Shown one piece after another: positions 6,119 to 12,936 of a stretch of DNA of 16,315 bases. A program made the position numbers and the translations under genes. The DNA comes from JAVDCA01 sp036491235 (GTDB taxonomy: Bacteria > Pseudomonadota > Alphaproteobacteria > Rhizobiales > Xanthobacteraceae). The notes below the pieces were generated by a model. The model saw only the letters and a list, made by a program, of their open reading frames with translations, did not search any database and was not told the origin of the DNA. Location: NCBI GenBank assembly GCA_036491235.1, contig DASXCK010000469.1, positions 1 to 16,315 on the forward strand, read 5' to 3'. Position 1 is the first letter of the stretch. Each line of letters opens with the position of its first letter.

Positions 6119-6874
6119 ATGAACGACCTCAGCCGCAAGACCGCACTCGTCACCGGCGGCGCCTCGGGTATCGGTTACGCGACCGTCGAGTTGTTCGCCA
6201 AACGCGGCGCCAAGGTCGCGCTCAATCATCTACCCGACGACCCGCGCGGCGCGCAGGCGGTGGCTCGGTTGCGCGCCGAAGGTCTCGACGTGATCTCGGC
6301 GCCGGGGAATGTCGCGCAGGCGGGGGCGGCCGAGGCCATGGTGCGCGACGCGATCCAAAAGCTCGGCCGGCTCGACTTCCTCGCCAACAATGCCGGCACG
6401 CCGGCGACCGCCGAGCCGATCGCGCCGCCCGATCTCGACCGTCTCACCGAGGAGTTCTGGTCAAAAATCCTGTCGACCAACCTGCTCGGGCCATTTCGCT
6501 GTACCCATGCGGCGGCGGACGCGCTGCGCGCTGCGCAGGGCGCGGTGTGCAACACCGCCTCGGTCGCGGGCCTCAATATGCCGGGTTCCAGCATGGCCTA
6601 TGGGGCGAGCAAGGCGGCGCTCATCAGCCTGACCAAGAACCTGGCGCGCGGGCTTGCGCCGCAGGCGCGCGTCAACGCGGTCGCGCCCGGGCATGTGGAC
6701 ACCGAATGGACACGCGCCTGGCCGGCCGAGCGCAAGGCCGGTGCGATCGAACGCACGCTCTTGCGCCGCCACTGCACCGCCCAGGACATCGCGGGGGCGA
6801 TCGTTTTCCTGTGCGCCGACAACAGCATGATCACGGCGCAGACGCTCGTGGTCGACGGCGGCTATTCGCTTTAG
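6119..6874 (+). CDS. Short-chain dehydrogenase/reductase (SDR), classical type
   Basis: This 251-residue cytoplasmic NAD(P)-dependent oxidoreductase shows the full classical SDR set: the cofactor motif TGGASGIG (12-19), NNAG (90-93), Asn121, Ser148 in NTASVAG, and Tyr161/Lys165 in YGASK. The C-terminus ends DGGYSL, the usual SDR end. No basic residue follows directly after the glycine motif's second strand (LNHLPDD), so cofactor preference is unclear. The substrate cannot be read from sequence; relatives are commonly annotated as 3-oxoacyl-ACP reductase-like or sugar/alcohol dehydrogenases. It follows the tautomerase by 66 nt. The ATG at 6119 gives the expected length of about 250 residues, but there is no strong ribosome site ahead of it. 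Confidence 0.92.
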   Translation: MNDLSRKTALVTGGASGIGYATVELFAKRGAKVALNHLPDDPRGAQAVARLRAEGLDVISAPGNVAQAGAAEAMVRDAIQKLGRLDFLANNAGTPATAEPIAPPDLDRLTEEFWSKILSTNLLGPFRCTHAAADALRAAQGAVCNTASVAGLNMPGSSMAYGASKAALISLTKNLARGLAPQARVNAVAPGHVDTEWTRAWPAERKAGAIERTLLRRHCTAQDIAGAIVFLCADNSMITAQTLVVDGGYSL

Positions 6875-7122
6875 GCGGCTTCCCCGCAGATTTTCGCTGC
6901 GCTGGACATGCCCCGGCCACGATCGGCGGACTATTTTGTCCGGTCGCGGCGGCGCTGTGCTTGTCGGGCCGCAGTCGAAGCCTTAGGTAACGGCGGGTCG
7001 ATTCCCGTGCCGAGGGGCCACGACGGCGGCGGGGACTTTCACCTGATGGTCCCGCCGAGCGTCGACCGCATGACCTCGCTACGCAACCTTCGATCGACCG
7101 CGCCCCGGAGGCGCCCGTAACC

Positions 7123-8337
7123 TTGAGCCAGCAAGCCTCGAATTCCCTTCCGACGCCCTCTACCGCAGAGGAGCGGGCCGCCGGGCGCCCCGGCGACGAA
7201 CACGGCGACATCGTCTATCCGGGCGCGATCCCGTTCGTCATCGCGCATCTCGTCTGCGTCGCGGCGATCTGGACCGGCGTGTCGTGGACCGCGATCGCGT
7301 TGTGCGTCGGGCTCTACTGGCTGCGCATCTTCGCCATCGGCGCCGGCTATCACCGCTATTTCTCGCACCGCGCCTTCGCGACGGGCCGCGCCTTCCAGTT
7401 CGTGCTGGCGCTGCTGTCGCAGTCGACCGCGCAAAAGAGCGTGCTGTGGTGGGCGGCCAAGCACCGCCAGCATCATCTGCATTCCGACACGCCGGCGGAC
7501 GTGCATTCGCCCCGCCAGCACGGATTCCTCTACAGCCACGTGGGCTGGATCTTTGCGCGGCGCAACGACGCGACCGATCTCGTCAAGATCGAGGATTTCG
7601 CGCGCTATCCGGAGCTGCGCTGGCTGCACCGGTTCGAGCTCGCGCCCGCCCTGGTGCTGGCGCTCATCTGTCTTGCGGTCGGCGGCTGGTCGGGCCTCGT
7701 GGTCGGCTTCTTCTGGAGCACCGTGCTGCTCTATCACGCGACCTTCTGCATCAACTCGCTCGCGCATGTGCGCGGCCGGCGGCGCTACGTGACGGGTGAC
7801 GACTCGCGCAACAACTGGCTGCTCGCGTTCTTCACCATGGGCGAGGGCTGGCACAACAATCACCACGCCTATCAGAGCAGCGTGCGGCAAGGTTTCCGCT
7901 GGTGGGAGTACGACGCGACCTATTACGCGCTCAAGGCGCTGTCGTGGGTACGGCTCGTCTGGAACTTGAAGTTGCCGCCGCGCGAGGTGTTGCGCAACGA
8001 GCAGCGGCTCGGCTCGCGCGTGGTCAACCGTGCGGCCGTTCAGCTCGCCGCCCACTTCAACTCGGACTGGATCGCCGGTGCGGTCGCGGCGGCGCTCGAG
8101 CGGCCGCAACTCGCAGCCCTGCAGGAGAGGCTCGCGGCAGCGCGCGAGCGCGCGACCGAAGTCTTGGCGGGCCTGCATCTACCCGAGCTTCCGACGCGCG
8201 AGGAGATTTTGGCCAAGGCCACCGCGACGCTCGCACGGACGCCCTCGCTCGACGACATCGTCGACCGTGCCCACCGGCTCGTGCTCGACGCCGTCGGCGC
8301 GCGCCTGTGCGCCGCTCCCATCCGCGTGCGTGCCTGA
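7123..8337 (+). CDS. Acyl-CoA (delta-9-type) fatty acid desaturase
   Basis: This integral-membrane di-iron desaturase probably inserts a double bond in a saturated acyl chain using O2 and an electron carrier. All three histidine boxes are present: HRYFSH (77-82), HRQHH (114-118) and HNNHH (244-248). Hydrophobic segments lie at about 36-75, 90-102 and 170-205. The WWAAKHRQHH and GEGWHNNHH contexts fit the acyl-CoA desaturase group. After about residue 305 there is an Ala/Arg/Glu-rich helical tail of nearly 100 residues, which I recall in rhizobial homologues but not in shorter desaturases. The start is TTG 7123, 11 nt after GGAGG (7107-7111); no ATG lies near the N-terminus, so the precise start is uncertain. 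It stands alone on its strand. Confidence 0.9.
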   Translation: MSQQASNSLPTPSTAEERAAGRPGDEHGDIVYPGAIPFVIAHLVCVAAIWTGVSWTAIALCVGLYWLRIFAIGAGYHRYFSHRAFATGRAFQFVLALLSQSTAQKSVLWWAAKHRQHHLHSDTPADVHSPRQHGFLYSHVGWIFARRNDATDLVKIEDFARYPELRWLHRFELAPALVLALICLAVGGWSGLVVGFFWSTVLLYHATFCINSLAHVRGRRRYVTGDDSRNNWLLAFFTMGEGWHNNHHAYQSSVRQGFRWWEYDATYYALKALSWVRLVWNLKLPPREVLRNEQRLGSRVVNRAAVQLAAHFNSDWIAGAVAAALERPQLAALQERLAAARERATEVLAGLHLPELPTREEILAKATATLARTPSLDDIVDRAHRLVLDAVGARLCAAPIRVRA

Positions 8338-8499
8338 GCGCAGGCGTCCGGGTCCCGTTTAATGCCGATGTGACGTGCCGATGACCGGGCGCGCTTGTCG
8401 CGCGCGGGCGAAATGTGCACCATGACGCAGGCGCGGGTCGGCGGCGGCGGACGGATCGGCCATCCCGCGAATGTTCACGAAAGCATGGGGAGCACTGAG

Positions 8500-8949
8500 A
8501 TGAGCAACGTGGTGCGCGGCTTGATGATCGGCGCGGCCCTGTCGGTCGCGGCCGCGGGGCTGGGCGTCGGGCTGACCGCGGCGGCGTTCGGCGAAGGGGC
8601 GATCGCGATCGGGGCCTCGGGCGACTTTGCCAAGGATGGCTTCGCGTTCGGCGCCGCCATCAACAAGCCGACCGCCGACGAGGCCGGTGCGCAGGCGCTG
8701 GCGACTTGCCGCAAGTACCGCGACGCGCCGAAGATGGCGGAGATCTGCCAGGTCGTGTTCAGGTTCTCGCACGAGTGCTACGCGTTGAGCTTCGACCCCG
8801 ATGCCGGCACGCCGGGCGTCGGCTGGGCGATCGCGGGCAACAAGGAGATCGCCGAGGATCGTGCGAACAGGAACTGCCAAGTGACGGCCGGGCCCGATCG
8901 CCGCCAGTATTGCAAGGTGAGCCAGTCGTTCTGCGACACGGACAATTGA
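8500..8949 (+). CDS. Secreted DUF4189-like cysteine-rich protein
   Basis: The 149-residue protein has a signal peptide (MSNVVRGLMIGAALSVAAAG and following, to about residue 29) and then a domain starting GAIAIGASGDFAKDGFAFG. This domain contains a cysteine pattern (TCRKY, ICQVV, ECYAL, NCQVT, YCKVS, FCDTD) of six cysteines that could form three disulfides in the periplasm. The order of small, Ala/Gly-rich strands with EICQVVFRF and GVGWAIAGNKEIAEDRA fits the DUF4189 family as I remember it; its function is unknown. ATG 8500 is chosen because GGGGAG lies 7 nt upstream; a frame open from 8395 lacks a comparable start signal. The gene is tightly convergent with the next one (16 nt between stops). 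Confidence 0.8.
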   Translation: MSNVVRGLMIGAALSVAAAGLGVGLTAAAFGEGAIAIGASGDFAKDGFAFGAAINKPTADEAGAQALATCRKYRDAPKMAEICQVVFRFSHECYALSFDPDAGTPGVGWAIAGNKEIAEDRANRNCQVTAGPDRRQYCKVSQSFCDTDN

Positions 8950-8965
8950 GCGGGGCGCGGGCGCG

Positions 8966-9172
8966 CTAGCTGAGCTCGATCTCGCCGTCGACCTGCCAAT
9001 TCAACCCGAGGCCCGGGACCGAGACGGTCGCTTCCGCCGGCCATGTCTCGTCGCCTTTGATGCGTCCGTCGGCAATGGCCTGGCGCACCGCCTTTTCGAT
9101 TTCGCGCTGCGCCGTGACACCAAGCGTCTTGAGGAACTTGCGGATGCTCGCGTTGAAGGCGTCCTCGTTCAT
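8966..9172 (-). CDS. DUF6494-like small protein
   Basis: The predicted 68-residue protein starts MNEDAFNASIRKFLKTLGV and continues with TAQREIEKAVRQAI and a beta-rich end (TVSVPGLGLNWQVDGEIEL). I recognise the pattern as the small DUF6494 family of proteobacteria, a soluble helical N-half and beta C-half of unknown function. ATG 9172 is preceded by GGAGAA at 5 nt (in GGAGAAAAACCATG), so the 97-codon longer frame to 9259 is not needed. No signal peptide or membrane segment is seen. Its neighbours give no functional hint. Confidence 0.8.
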   Translation of the reverse strand: MNEDAFNASIRKFLKTLGVTAQREIEKAVRQAIADGRIKGDETWPAEATVSVPGLGLNWQVDGEIELS

Positions 9173-9250
9173 GGTTTTTCTCCGAAAATTGTCCGACCAC
9201 CGCCGGCGTGAGGCCATGGTGGTCCCGTCATTATAGACGGAGCAAGCAGC

Positions 9251-9299
9251 GCCCCCCACCCCTGGCCCCTCTCCAGTTCGCTTCGCTCGGGGGGAGGGA
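9251..9299. repeat. CCCCTCTCC/GGGGGGAGGG imperfect palindrome
   Basis: Pyrimidine-rich CCCCTCTCC at 9266-9274 is mirrored by GGGGGGAGGG at 9289-9298 around TTCGCTTCGCT. It lies just after the minus-strand regulator's stop (9329), so it may end that transcript. Similar C-rich/G-rich palindromes are common rhizobial intergenic repeats, as I recall. Confidence 0.45.
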
Positions 9300-9328
9300 A
9301 ACCAGACTTCTGTGTATGCCGTGGCGCT

Positions 9329-10138
9329 TCAGCGGGCGCGCCGACGTGGCTTGGCGCGGGCTGGGACCAGGATGGTCAATTTGAGGTCGGGCTGGCTCGC
9401 GAGGTTGAGCGTGACCTGCTCGAAGCGAAGTGCGCCGTCGCGCGGATGATTGAAGGTGCGCACGCCGCCCTCGCGGCCGAGCACGCCGTGCTCGTCCCAT
9501 CGCCGCGCGAATGCGGGACTTTGCCGGCGCAGCCCGTCGATCAGATGGCGGATCGCCGGATCGGCAAGATGCGTACTGGCATCGGCGCGGAATTCGGCCA
9601 CCACACGGCGGGCGCGCTCGTCATAGTCGCGGATCAGCGCGCGCGCTGCGGGCGAGAGAAAGATGTAGCGGAGCAGGTTGCGGTCGTGCGTGCCGTCGAG
9701 CCAGCCGGCGAAGAGGCGCGCCGCCTTGGTGTTCCAGCCGCGCGCCGTCCAGGCGCGGTCGAGGACATAAGCGGGCGAGCCGATGGTGGTGACGCAGGCG
9801 AGCAGGGTGGGCGGGATAGTGTCGCTCTCGCCGCCGCCGGCGTCGGGATCGCGTTTCCGCGCGAGCTCGAACAGATAGGCGCGCTCGGCGCGACCGAGCC
9901 GCAATGCCGCGGCGAGACGCGCGAGCGCCGCCGGCGACAGCGAGACGTCGCGGCCTTGCTCGAGCCACGTGTACCAGGTGACGCTGAGCCCGCAGAGCTG
10001 CGCCACCTCCTCGCGCCGCAGCCCGGGCGTGCGGCGACGCGGCGCGGTCGCCAGGCCGAACGCGGCCGGGGCAAGCTTCTCGCGCTGGGCGCGGACGAAC
10101 GCGCCGAGCTCATGCTGCCGGTCGTGGGGTGCGGTCAT
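9329..10138 (-). CDS. XRE-family regulator with MmyB-like ligand-binding domain
   Basis: This 269-residue DNA-binding regulator has an N-terminal helix-turn-helix (about 10-80) with the hallmark RRTPGLRREEVAQLCGLS (35-52) and YTWLEQGR (56-63), followed by a MmyB-like domain (about 110-262) with VLDRAWTARGWNTKAARLF and the RTFNHP...LRFEQVTLNL ending. In this family the C-terminal domain is thought to bind a small, possibly fatty-acid-like ligand, and regulators often control an adjacent divergent oxidoreductase or other enzyme gene. Here the divergent neighbour is a methyltransferase starting 95 bp away. ATG 10138 sits only 7 nt after a consensus TATAAT, so a leader sequence is nearly absent. 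A basic tail (RAKPRRRAR) ends the protein. Family is clear; ligand and targets are unknown. Confidence 0.92.
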   Translation of the reverse strand: MTAPHDRQHELGAFVRAQREKLAPAAFGLATAPRRRTPGLRREEVAQLCGLSVTWYTWLEQGRDVSLSPAALARLAAALRLGRAERAYLFELARKRDPDAGGGESDTIPPTLLACVTTIGSPAYVLDRAWTARGWNTKAARLFAGWLDGTHDRNLLRYIFLSPAARALIRDYDERARRVVAEFRADASTHLADPAIRHLIDGLRRQSPAFARRWDEHGVLGREGGVRTFNHPRDGALRFEQVTLNLASQPDLKLTILVPARAKPRRRAR

Positions 10139-10145
10139 GGTGCTA

Positions 10146-10175
10146 ATTATACCAGTACGAATTTAGGACTGACAC
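10146..10175 (-). promoter_or_regulatory. Sigma-70-like promoter of the XRE regulator, probably leaderless
   Basis: Read on the minus strand, TATAAT (10151-10146) is a perfect -10 box and GTGTCA (10175-10170) matches four of six -35 bases, with an 18-nt spacer. Only 7 nt separate the -10 box from ATG 10138, so transcription would begin at or within a base of the start codon. No ribosome binding site fits between. Confidence 0.6.
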
Positions 10176-10179
10176 CAGT
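10151..10179. promoter_or_regulatory. Repeated ACTGGT half-sites over the promoter, candidate operator
   Basis: On the minus strand ACTGGT occurs at 10179-10174 and again at 10156-10151, starts 23 bp apart (about two helical turns). The first copy also forms the short palindrome ACTG-GTGT-CAGT. The copies flank the spacer and overlap the -35 and -10 boxes, which would suit autorepression by the XRE regulator and control of the divergent methyltransferase. Confidence 0.4.
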
Positions 10180-10233
10180 GTAAACCGGCCGCTACGACGA
10201 CTGCCGCAAGAATGCAAGCCGGAGCCGACCGCG

Positions 10234-11025
10234 ATGTCCGAAGCCCGAAGCCGCGAAGCCAAGAGCCACGAAACCCTGGTGGGCGATCAGTTCGGGTCGC
10301 GCGCCGCCGCCTATCTCACGAGCGCCGTGCATGCGCGCGGCGAGGACCTCGACGCGCTGGCCGCGCTCGTGCAGGCGCGCCCGAACGCGCGGGTGCTCGA
10401 CCTCGGTTGCGGCGGTGGCCATGTCACCTTCGCGGCGGCGCCGCGCGCGTGCGAGGTCGTGGCCTACGACTTGTCAGCCGACATGCTCGCGACCGTCGCG
10501 CGCGCGGCGCACGAGCGCGGCCTCGTCAACGTGACGACGCAGCAGGGCGTGGTTGAGCGCTTGCCGTTTCCCGACGCGAGCTTCGACATCGTGCTCAGCC
10601 GCTACAGCGCGCACCATTGGCGCGATCACGACGCCGCGCTGCGCGAGGCCGCGCGCGTGCTCAAGCCGGGTGGCGTCGCGGGCTTCGCCGACTCGATCTC
10701 GCCCGGCACGCCGCTGCTCGATACGTTTTATCAGACGATCGAACTGCTGCGCGATTGCTCGCATGTGCGCAGCTACTCGGCCGCCGAATGGCAGATGGCA
10801 TTGGCGCGCGCCGGATTGACGGTCGCGACGACGCGGCGGTCGCGCGTGCGCCTGGTGTTCAAGACCTGGGTCGAGCGGATGGCGACGCCGAAGCTGCAGG
10901 TCGAGGCTATCCGCGCGCTGCAAGCCGGCGTGTCGGAGAGCGTGACGCGCTATTTCGCGACCGAGCCGGACGGTACGTTCGAGATCGACGTCGCGGTGTT
11001 CGAGGCGATGAAGGCGGCAACGTGA
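10234..11025 (+). CDS. YafE-like class I SAM-dependent methyltransferase
   Basis: The 263-residue soluble protein has a Rossmann-type methyltransferase core: motif I VLDLGCGGGHVTF (54-66), Asp79 at the end of strand 2 in AYDLSADML, then ERLPFPDASFDIVLSRYSAHHW and the LKPGG turn. The QFGSRAAAYL start, the SRYSAHHW motif and CSHVRSYSAAEW closely resemble E. coli YafE as I remember it, a putative methyltransferase of unknown substrate. GGAG (10221-10224) lies 9 nt before ATG 10234. It is divergent from the XRE/MmyB-like regulator, sharing a 95-bp promoter region with candidate operators, so it is a plausible target of that regulator. Substrate is unknown: small molecule or lipid are both possible. 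Confidence 0.88.
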   Translation: MSEARSREAKSHETLVGDQFGSRAAAYLTSAVHARGEDLDALAALVQARPNARVLDLGCGGGHVTFAAAPRACEVVAYDLSADMLATVARAAHERGLVNVTTQQGVVERLPFPDASFDIVLSRYSAHHWRDHDAALREAARVLKPGGVAGFADSISPGTPLLDTFYQTIELLRDCSHVRSYSAAEWQMALARAGLTVATTRRSRVRLVFKTWVERMATPKLQVEAIRALQAGVSESVTRYFATEPDGTFEIDVAVFEAMKAAT

Positions 11026-11338
11026 ATCCGTCGACGTGAACATGTTTGAAGACGCGCAAAGACATCGATTTATTTTTCCGGAATCTACATCGCACGACTG
11101 TGACTTCCTCAGCCGGCGTGCCGTCGTCCACCAATGTGGCATTGTGCTGCTTATTCCCTGATATCGATAAAATTTCGCGGAGATCCGCCGTCCATGCGCG
11201 GGCGTAAAAGGTAAGTCGCAATATTGGTTGTGACTGGTTCGGTTGGGATACAGCGGCGCGCTCGGGCATCGAAAGATGGTCGGGCGCGTTGTGTGTCTTC
11301 CGTACCGGACTGACATTTTGACACGTAGGGGGAATGGA
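11026..11338. other. 313-bp AT-richer intergenic region with a structured leader
   Basis: This stretch is visibly less GC-rich than its surroundings (for example TTTATTTTTCC and GATATCGATAAAATTTCG) and carries no credible gene. It contains a GAAA-capped hairpin (11257-11288) and ends with an AGGGGGA ribosome site. The antisense frames crossing it are low-complexity shadows. It probably holds the terminator of the methyltransferase and the promoter of the polyglycine gene. Confidence 0.55.
11257..11288 (+). other. RNA hairpin with GAAA tetraloop upstream of the polyglycine gene
   Basis: CGCGCTCGGGCATC (11257-11270) pairs with GATGGTCGGGCGCG (11275-11288) around the GNRA tetraloop GAAA. Of 14 positions, 11 are Watson-Crick pairs, two are G-U wobbles and one is a G-G mismatch. 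TTGTGTGTCTTCC follows, so it may be a terminator for the methyltransferase or a stabilising 5' leader element about 50 nt before the start codon. Confidence 0.4.
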
Positions 11339-12130
11339 ATGCGAATGACGTTGCGTAGCTGCTCCAAGATCGTCGCGATGGCTTTGGCCGTCGGGTGCAC
11401 ACCTGCACTCGCCGCCGGGCCAGGTGGAGGAGGAGGCGGTGGTGGTGGCGGCGGAGGCGGTGGTGCCACGGCAGCAGCCGTGATCAACTACAAGGTCACC
11501 GGCAATATCGTGGGGCCGGGCGGATGCGTCGGCGGCGTGCATCCCGGATTCGAGGAAGCCTGCGCCGCGTTCGCGACCGGAACGCCGTTCACGCTCACCT
11601 TCTCGGTCAACACCGGCGTCAAGGCGAACACGCAGAACGCGCAGCAGGCCTGCGCCGCAACGCTCGCGGTCGACTTCAATGGCGGCACCATCGAGACCAC
11701 GCGCACGGTGGCGCTCTTCTCCAAGGCCGTCTCCAACATCAATCTGCAGTTGGCGAACGGCGTGAGCTATGTCGGGTCCGGCGACGTCTCGCTTGAGAAC
11801 GACACTTGCCTCGCAAGCGGCGTGACGGCAACGGACATCTACAACATCAGCGCGAAGATGACCGGGCCGAACTCGTTCCCGAGTTTTTCCAGCGGGACCG
11901 CGACGGTCGGCTTCGTCTTTACGCTGGCCGAGGTGGCGAGCGCCGTCGACCCGAACCATCCGCTGCCACCGACCGCCTTGCAGAGTCTCAATCTTCCGGA
12001 TGCCCATCCAGAGGCGCATCTCCTCCAGGACACCAGCCAGCAGAGCATCCTCACGTTCCGCTTCCCGAATGTCGGGGCGGTGAGCTGGGCGGTTGGCCTG
12101 CCGATCTCGACCTTCGAGGTCGTGCCCTGA
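11339..12130 (+). CDS. Exported, possibly lipidated protein with 14-glycine linker
   Basis: I recognise no family. The 263-residue protein starts with a basic, hydrophobic export signal (1-26). Cleavage could be after ALAA, or at a lipobox-like LAVGC (16-20), which would make Cys20 the lipid-bearing residue. GP and fourteen consecutive glycines (29-42) follow, then a Thr/Ser/Ala/Gly-rich, probably beta-sandwich domain (about 47-263). This domain has further cysteines (GGCVGG, EEACAA, QQACAAT, DTCLAS) that may form disulfides. ATG 11339 is 5 nt after AGGGGGA. The next gene begins 35 nt downstream in the same direction, so the two are likely co-transcribed. The glycine run looks like a flexible tether between membrane anchor and domain. 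Surface or periplasmic role is inferred; no function is assigned. Confidence 0.72.
   Translation: MRMTLRSCSKIVAMALAVGCTPALAAGPGGGGGGGGGGGGGGATAAAVINYKVTGNIVGPGGCVGGVHPGFEEACAAFATGTPFTLTFSVNTGVKANTQNAQQACAATLAVDFNGGTIETTRTVALFSKAVSNINLQLANGVSYVGSGDVSLENDTCLASGVTATDIYNISAKMTGPNSFPSFSSGTATVGFVFTLAEVASAVDPNHPLPPTALQSLNLPDAHPEAHLLQDTSQQSILTFRFPNVGAVSWAVGLPISTFEVVP
11423..11464 (+). repeat. GGN trinucleotide run encoding 14 glycines
   Basis: Fourteen GGN codons in a row, using GGT, GGA and GGC mixed rather than one repeated codon, which limits slippage and suggests the glycine run itself is kept. It is the source of polyproline in an antisense frame. Confidence 0.9.
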
Positions 12131-12165
12131 GCGGGCCTCATGGCCCTCGGCATGCGTAATCCGCC

Positions 12166-12765
12166 ATGACGTCGCGGCGGCTCAGCATGCATCTCGGTGT
12201 CGCCGGCGCGATCGCCCTTTGCGGGGTGATCGGCGCCGGCGCGCTGCGTGCTGCCCTCCCGGCAGCGAGCCTGCCCGCAATATCCGCGCCCGCCGTGGTG
12301 ACGGGAGCGGCACGGCCGAAAGCGGCCGCGGCGGACGAGCGGCGCGGCAATCCGCTCTGGGCGGTGCCGCTGTCCTCGCTCGGCGCGACGCGCGAGCGGC
12401 CGCTGTTCTCATTGTCGCGGCGGCCGCCGGCCCCGAGGGTCGCGACCGTCGTCGCGCCGCCTGCGCCATCGCCGTCGAAGCCGCCGCCCGCGCCGGCACG
12501 GCCCTCGCTTGTCCTGGTCGGCACGGTGAGCGGTCCCGTCGGCGGCATGGCGGTGTTCACCGACACGGCGACGAGCACCGTCGTGCGGCTGCATACGCAT
12601 GAAGGGCACGCCGGATGGATACTGCGCTCGGTGAACGAGCGCGAGGCGACGCTGCAGAAGAACGGCGAGACGGCGGTGCTTGCGCTGCCGCGCCGCGACA
12701 GCGTGTCGGCCGCTACGGCGGGCGCGCCTCCCCGCATTCCGCTTCCGGTGCTTCGCCGCCCGTGA
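12166..12765 (+). CDS. GspC/PilP-like single-pass periplasmic protein
   Basis: The 199-residue protein has one N-terminal hydrophobic segment (about 9-31) and an Ala-rich stretch. It then has NPLWAVPLSSLGATRERPLFSLSRRPP (split here as about 62-75 and 76-88), a Pro-rich linker (about 90-112) and a compact domain (about 113-176) with LVLVGTVSGPVGGMAVF, GWILRSVNEREATLQ and a LALPR end. The 'RPLFS-Pro-linker-LxLVGTV...' arrangement is the one seen in GspC/PilP-type proteins that link inner-membrane and outer-membrane parts of type II secretion or type IV pilus machines. I also recall orphan copies in Rhizobiales. No other secretion gene is visible here. It lies 35 nt after the polyglycine gene and may work with it. 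No clear ribosome site precedes ATG 12166; ATG 12187 is an alternative. Confidence 0.7.
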   Translation: MTSRRLSMHLGVAGAIALCGVIGAGALRAALPAASLPAISAPAVVTGAARPKAAAADERRGNPLWAVPLSSLGATRERPLFSLSRRPPAPRVATVVAPPAPSPSKPPPAPARPSLVLVGTVSGPVGGMAVFTDTATSTVVRLHTHEGHAGWILRSVNEREATLQKNGETAVLALPRRDSVSAATAGAPPRIPLPVLRRP

Positions 12766-12779
12766 TGGCGGGAGGGGAC

Positions 12780-12857
12780 CGTCGGGCGGGCAAAGCAAAG
12801 CGCGCCCACGCGGTCGAAGCGGCGGGCACGCCGCTTCGCGGCTTTGCCCACCCTACG
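12780..12857. repeat. Palindromic repeat, GGGCAAAGC...GCTTTGCCCACCCTACG
   Basis: The left arm (12780-12810) CGTCGGGCGGGCAAAGC then GCGCCCACG is mirrored by the right arm (12823-12857), which ends GCTTTGCCCACCCTACG. This is the common 'GTAGGGTGGGCAAAGC' palindrome of Rhizobiales and other proteobacteria (recognised from memory), a different unit from the one at 1426-1513. It lies between the GspC-like gene and the ABC-F gene and may form a terminator-like hairpin. Confidence 0.75.
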
Positions 12858-12936
12858 ATCATCGACCACCGTTTGACGCAGGGTCAGCCGCGTGGCCGGT
12901 TTGGCAGAGCGGCTCAGGTGCGCTAAGGGCGGGCGC

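Noticed and set aside
6985..7022. tRNA T-arm-like sequence GGCGGGTCGATTCCCG near GGGGCCA
   Set aside because: The T-loop is one base short, and no matching acceptor strand, D-arm or anticodon arm exists upstream at a suitable distance.
6908..7120. 70-codon plus-strand frame between the SDR and the desaturase
   Set aside because: It is Arg/Pro-rich with no ribosome site and no family likeness, and appears to be chance coding in a 248-bp gap.
9446..10183. 245-codon plus-strand frame opposite the XRE regulator
   Set aside because: It mirrors a clear helix-turn-helix regulator and has shadow-like Ala/Arg/Gly composition.
10907..12019. 370-codon minus-strand frame over the methyltransferase end and the polyglycine gene
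   Set aside because: It is antisense to supported genes, low in complexity and without a ribosome site; high GC at third positions opens such frames. The overlapping frame at 10474-11487 begins with polyproline that is simply the reverse of the glycine run.
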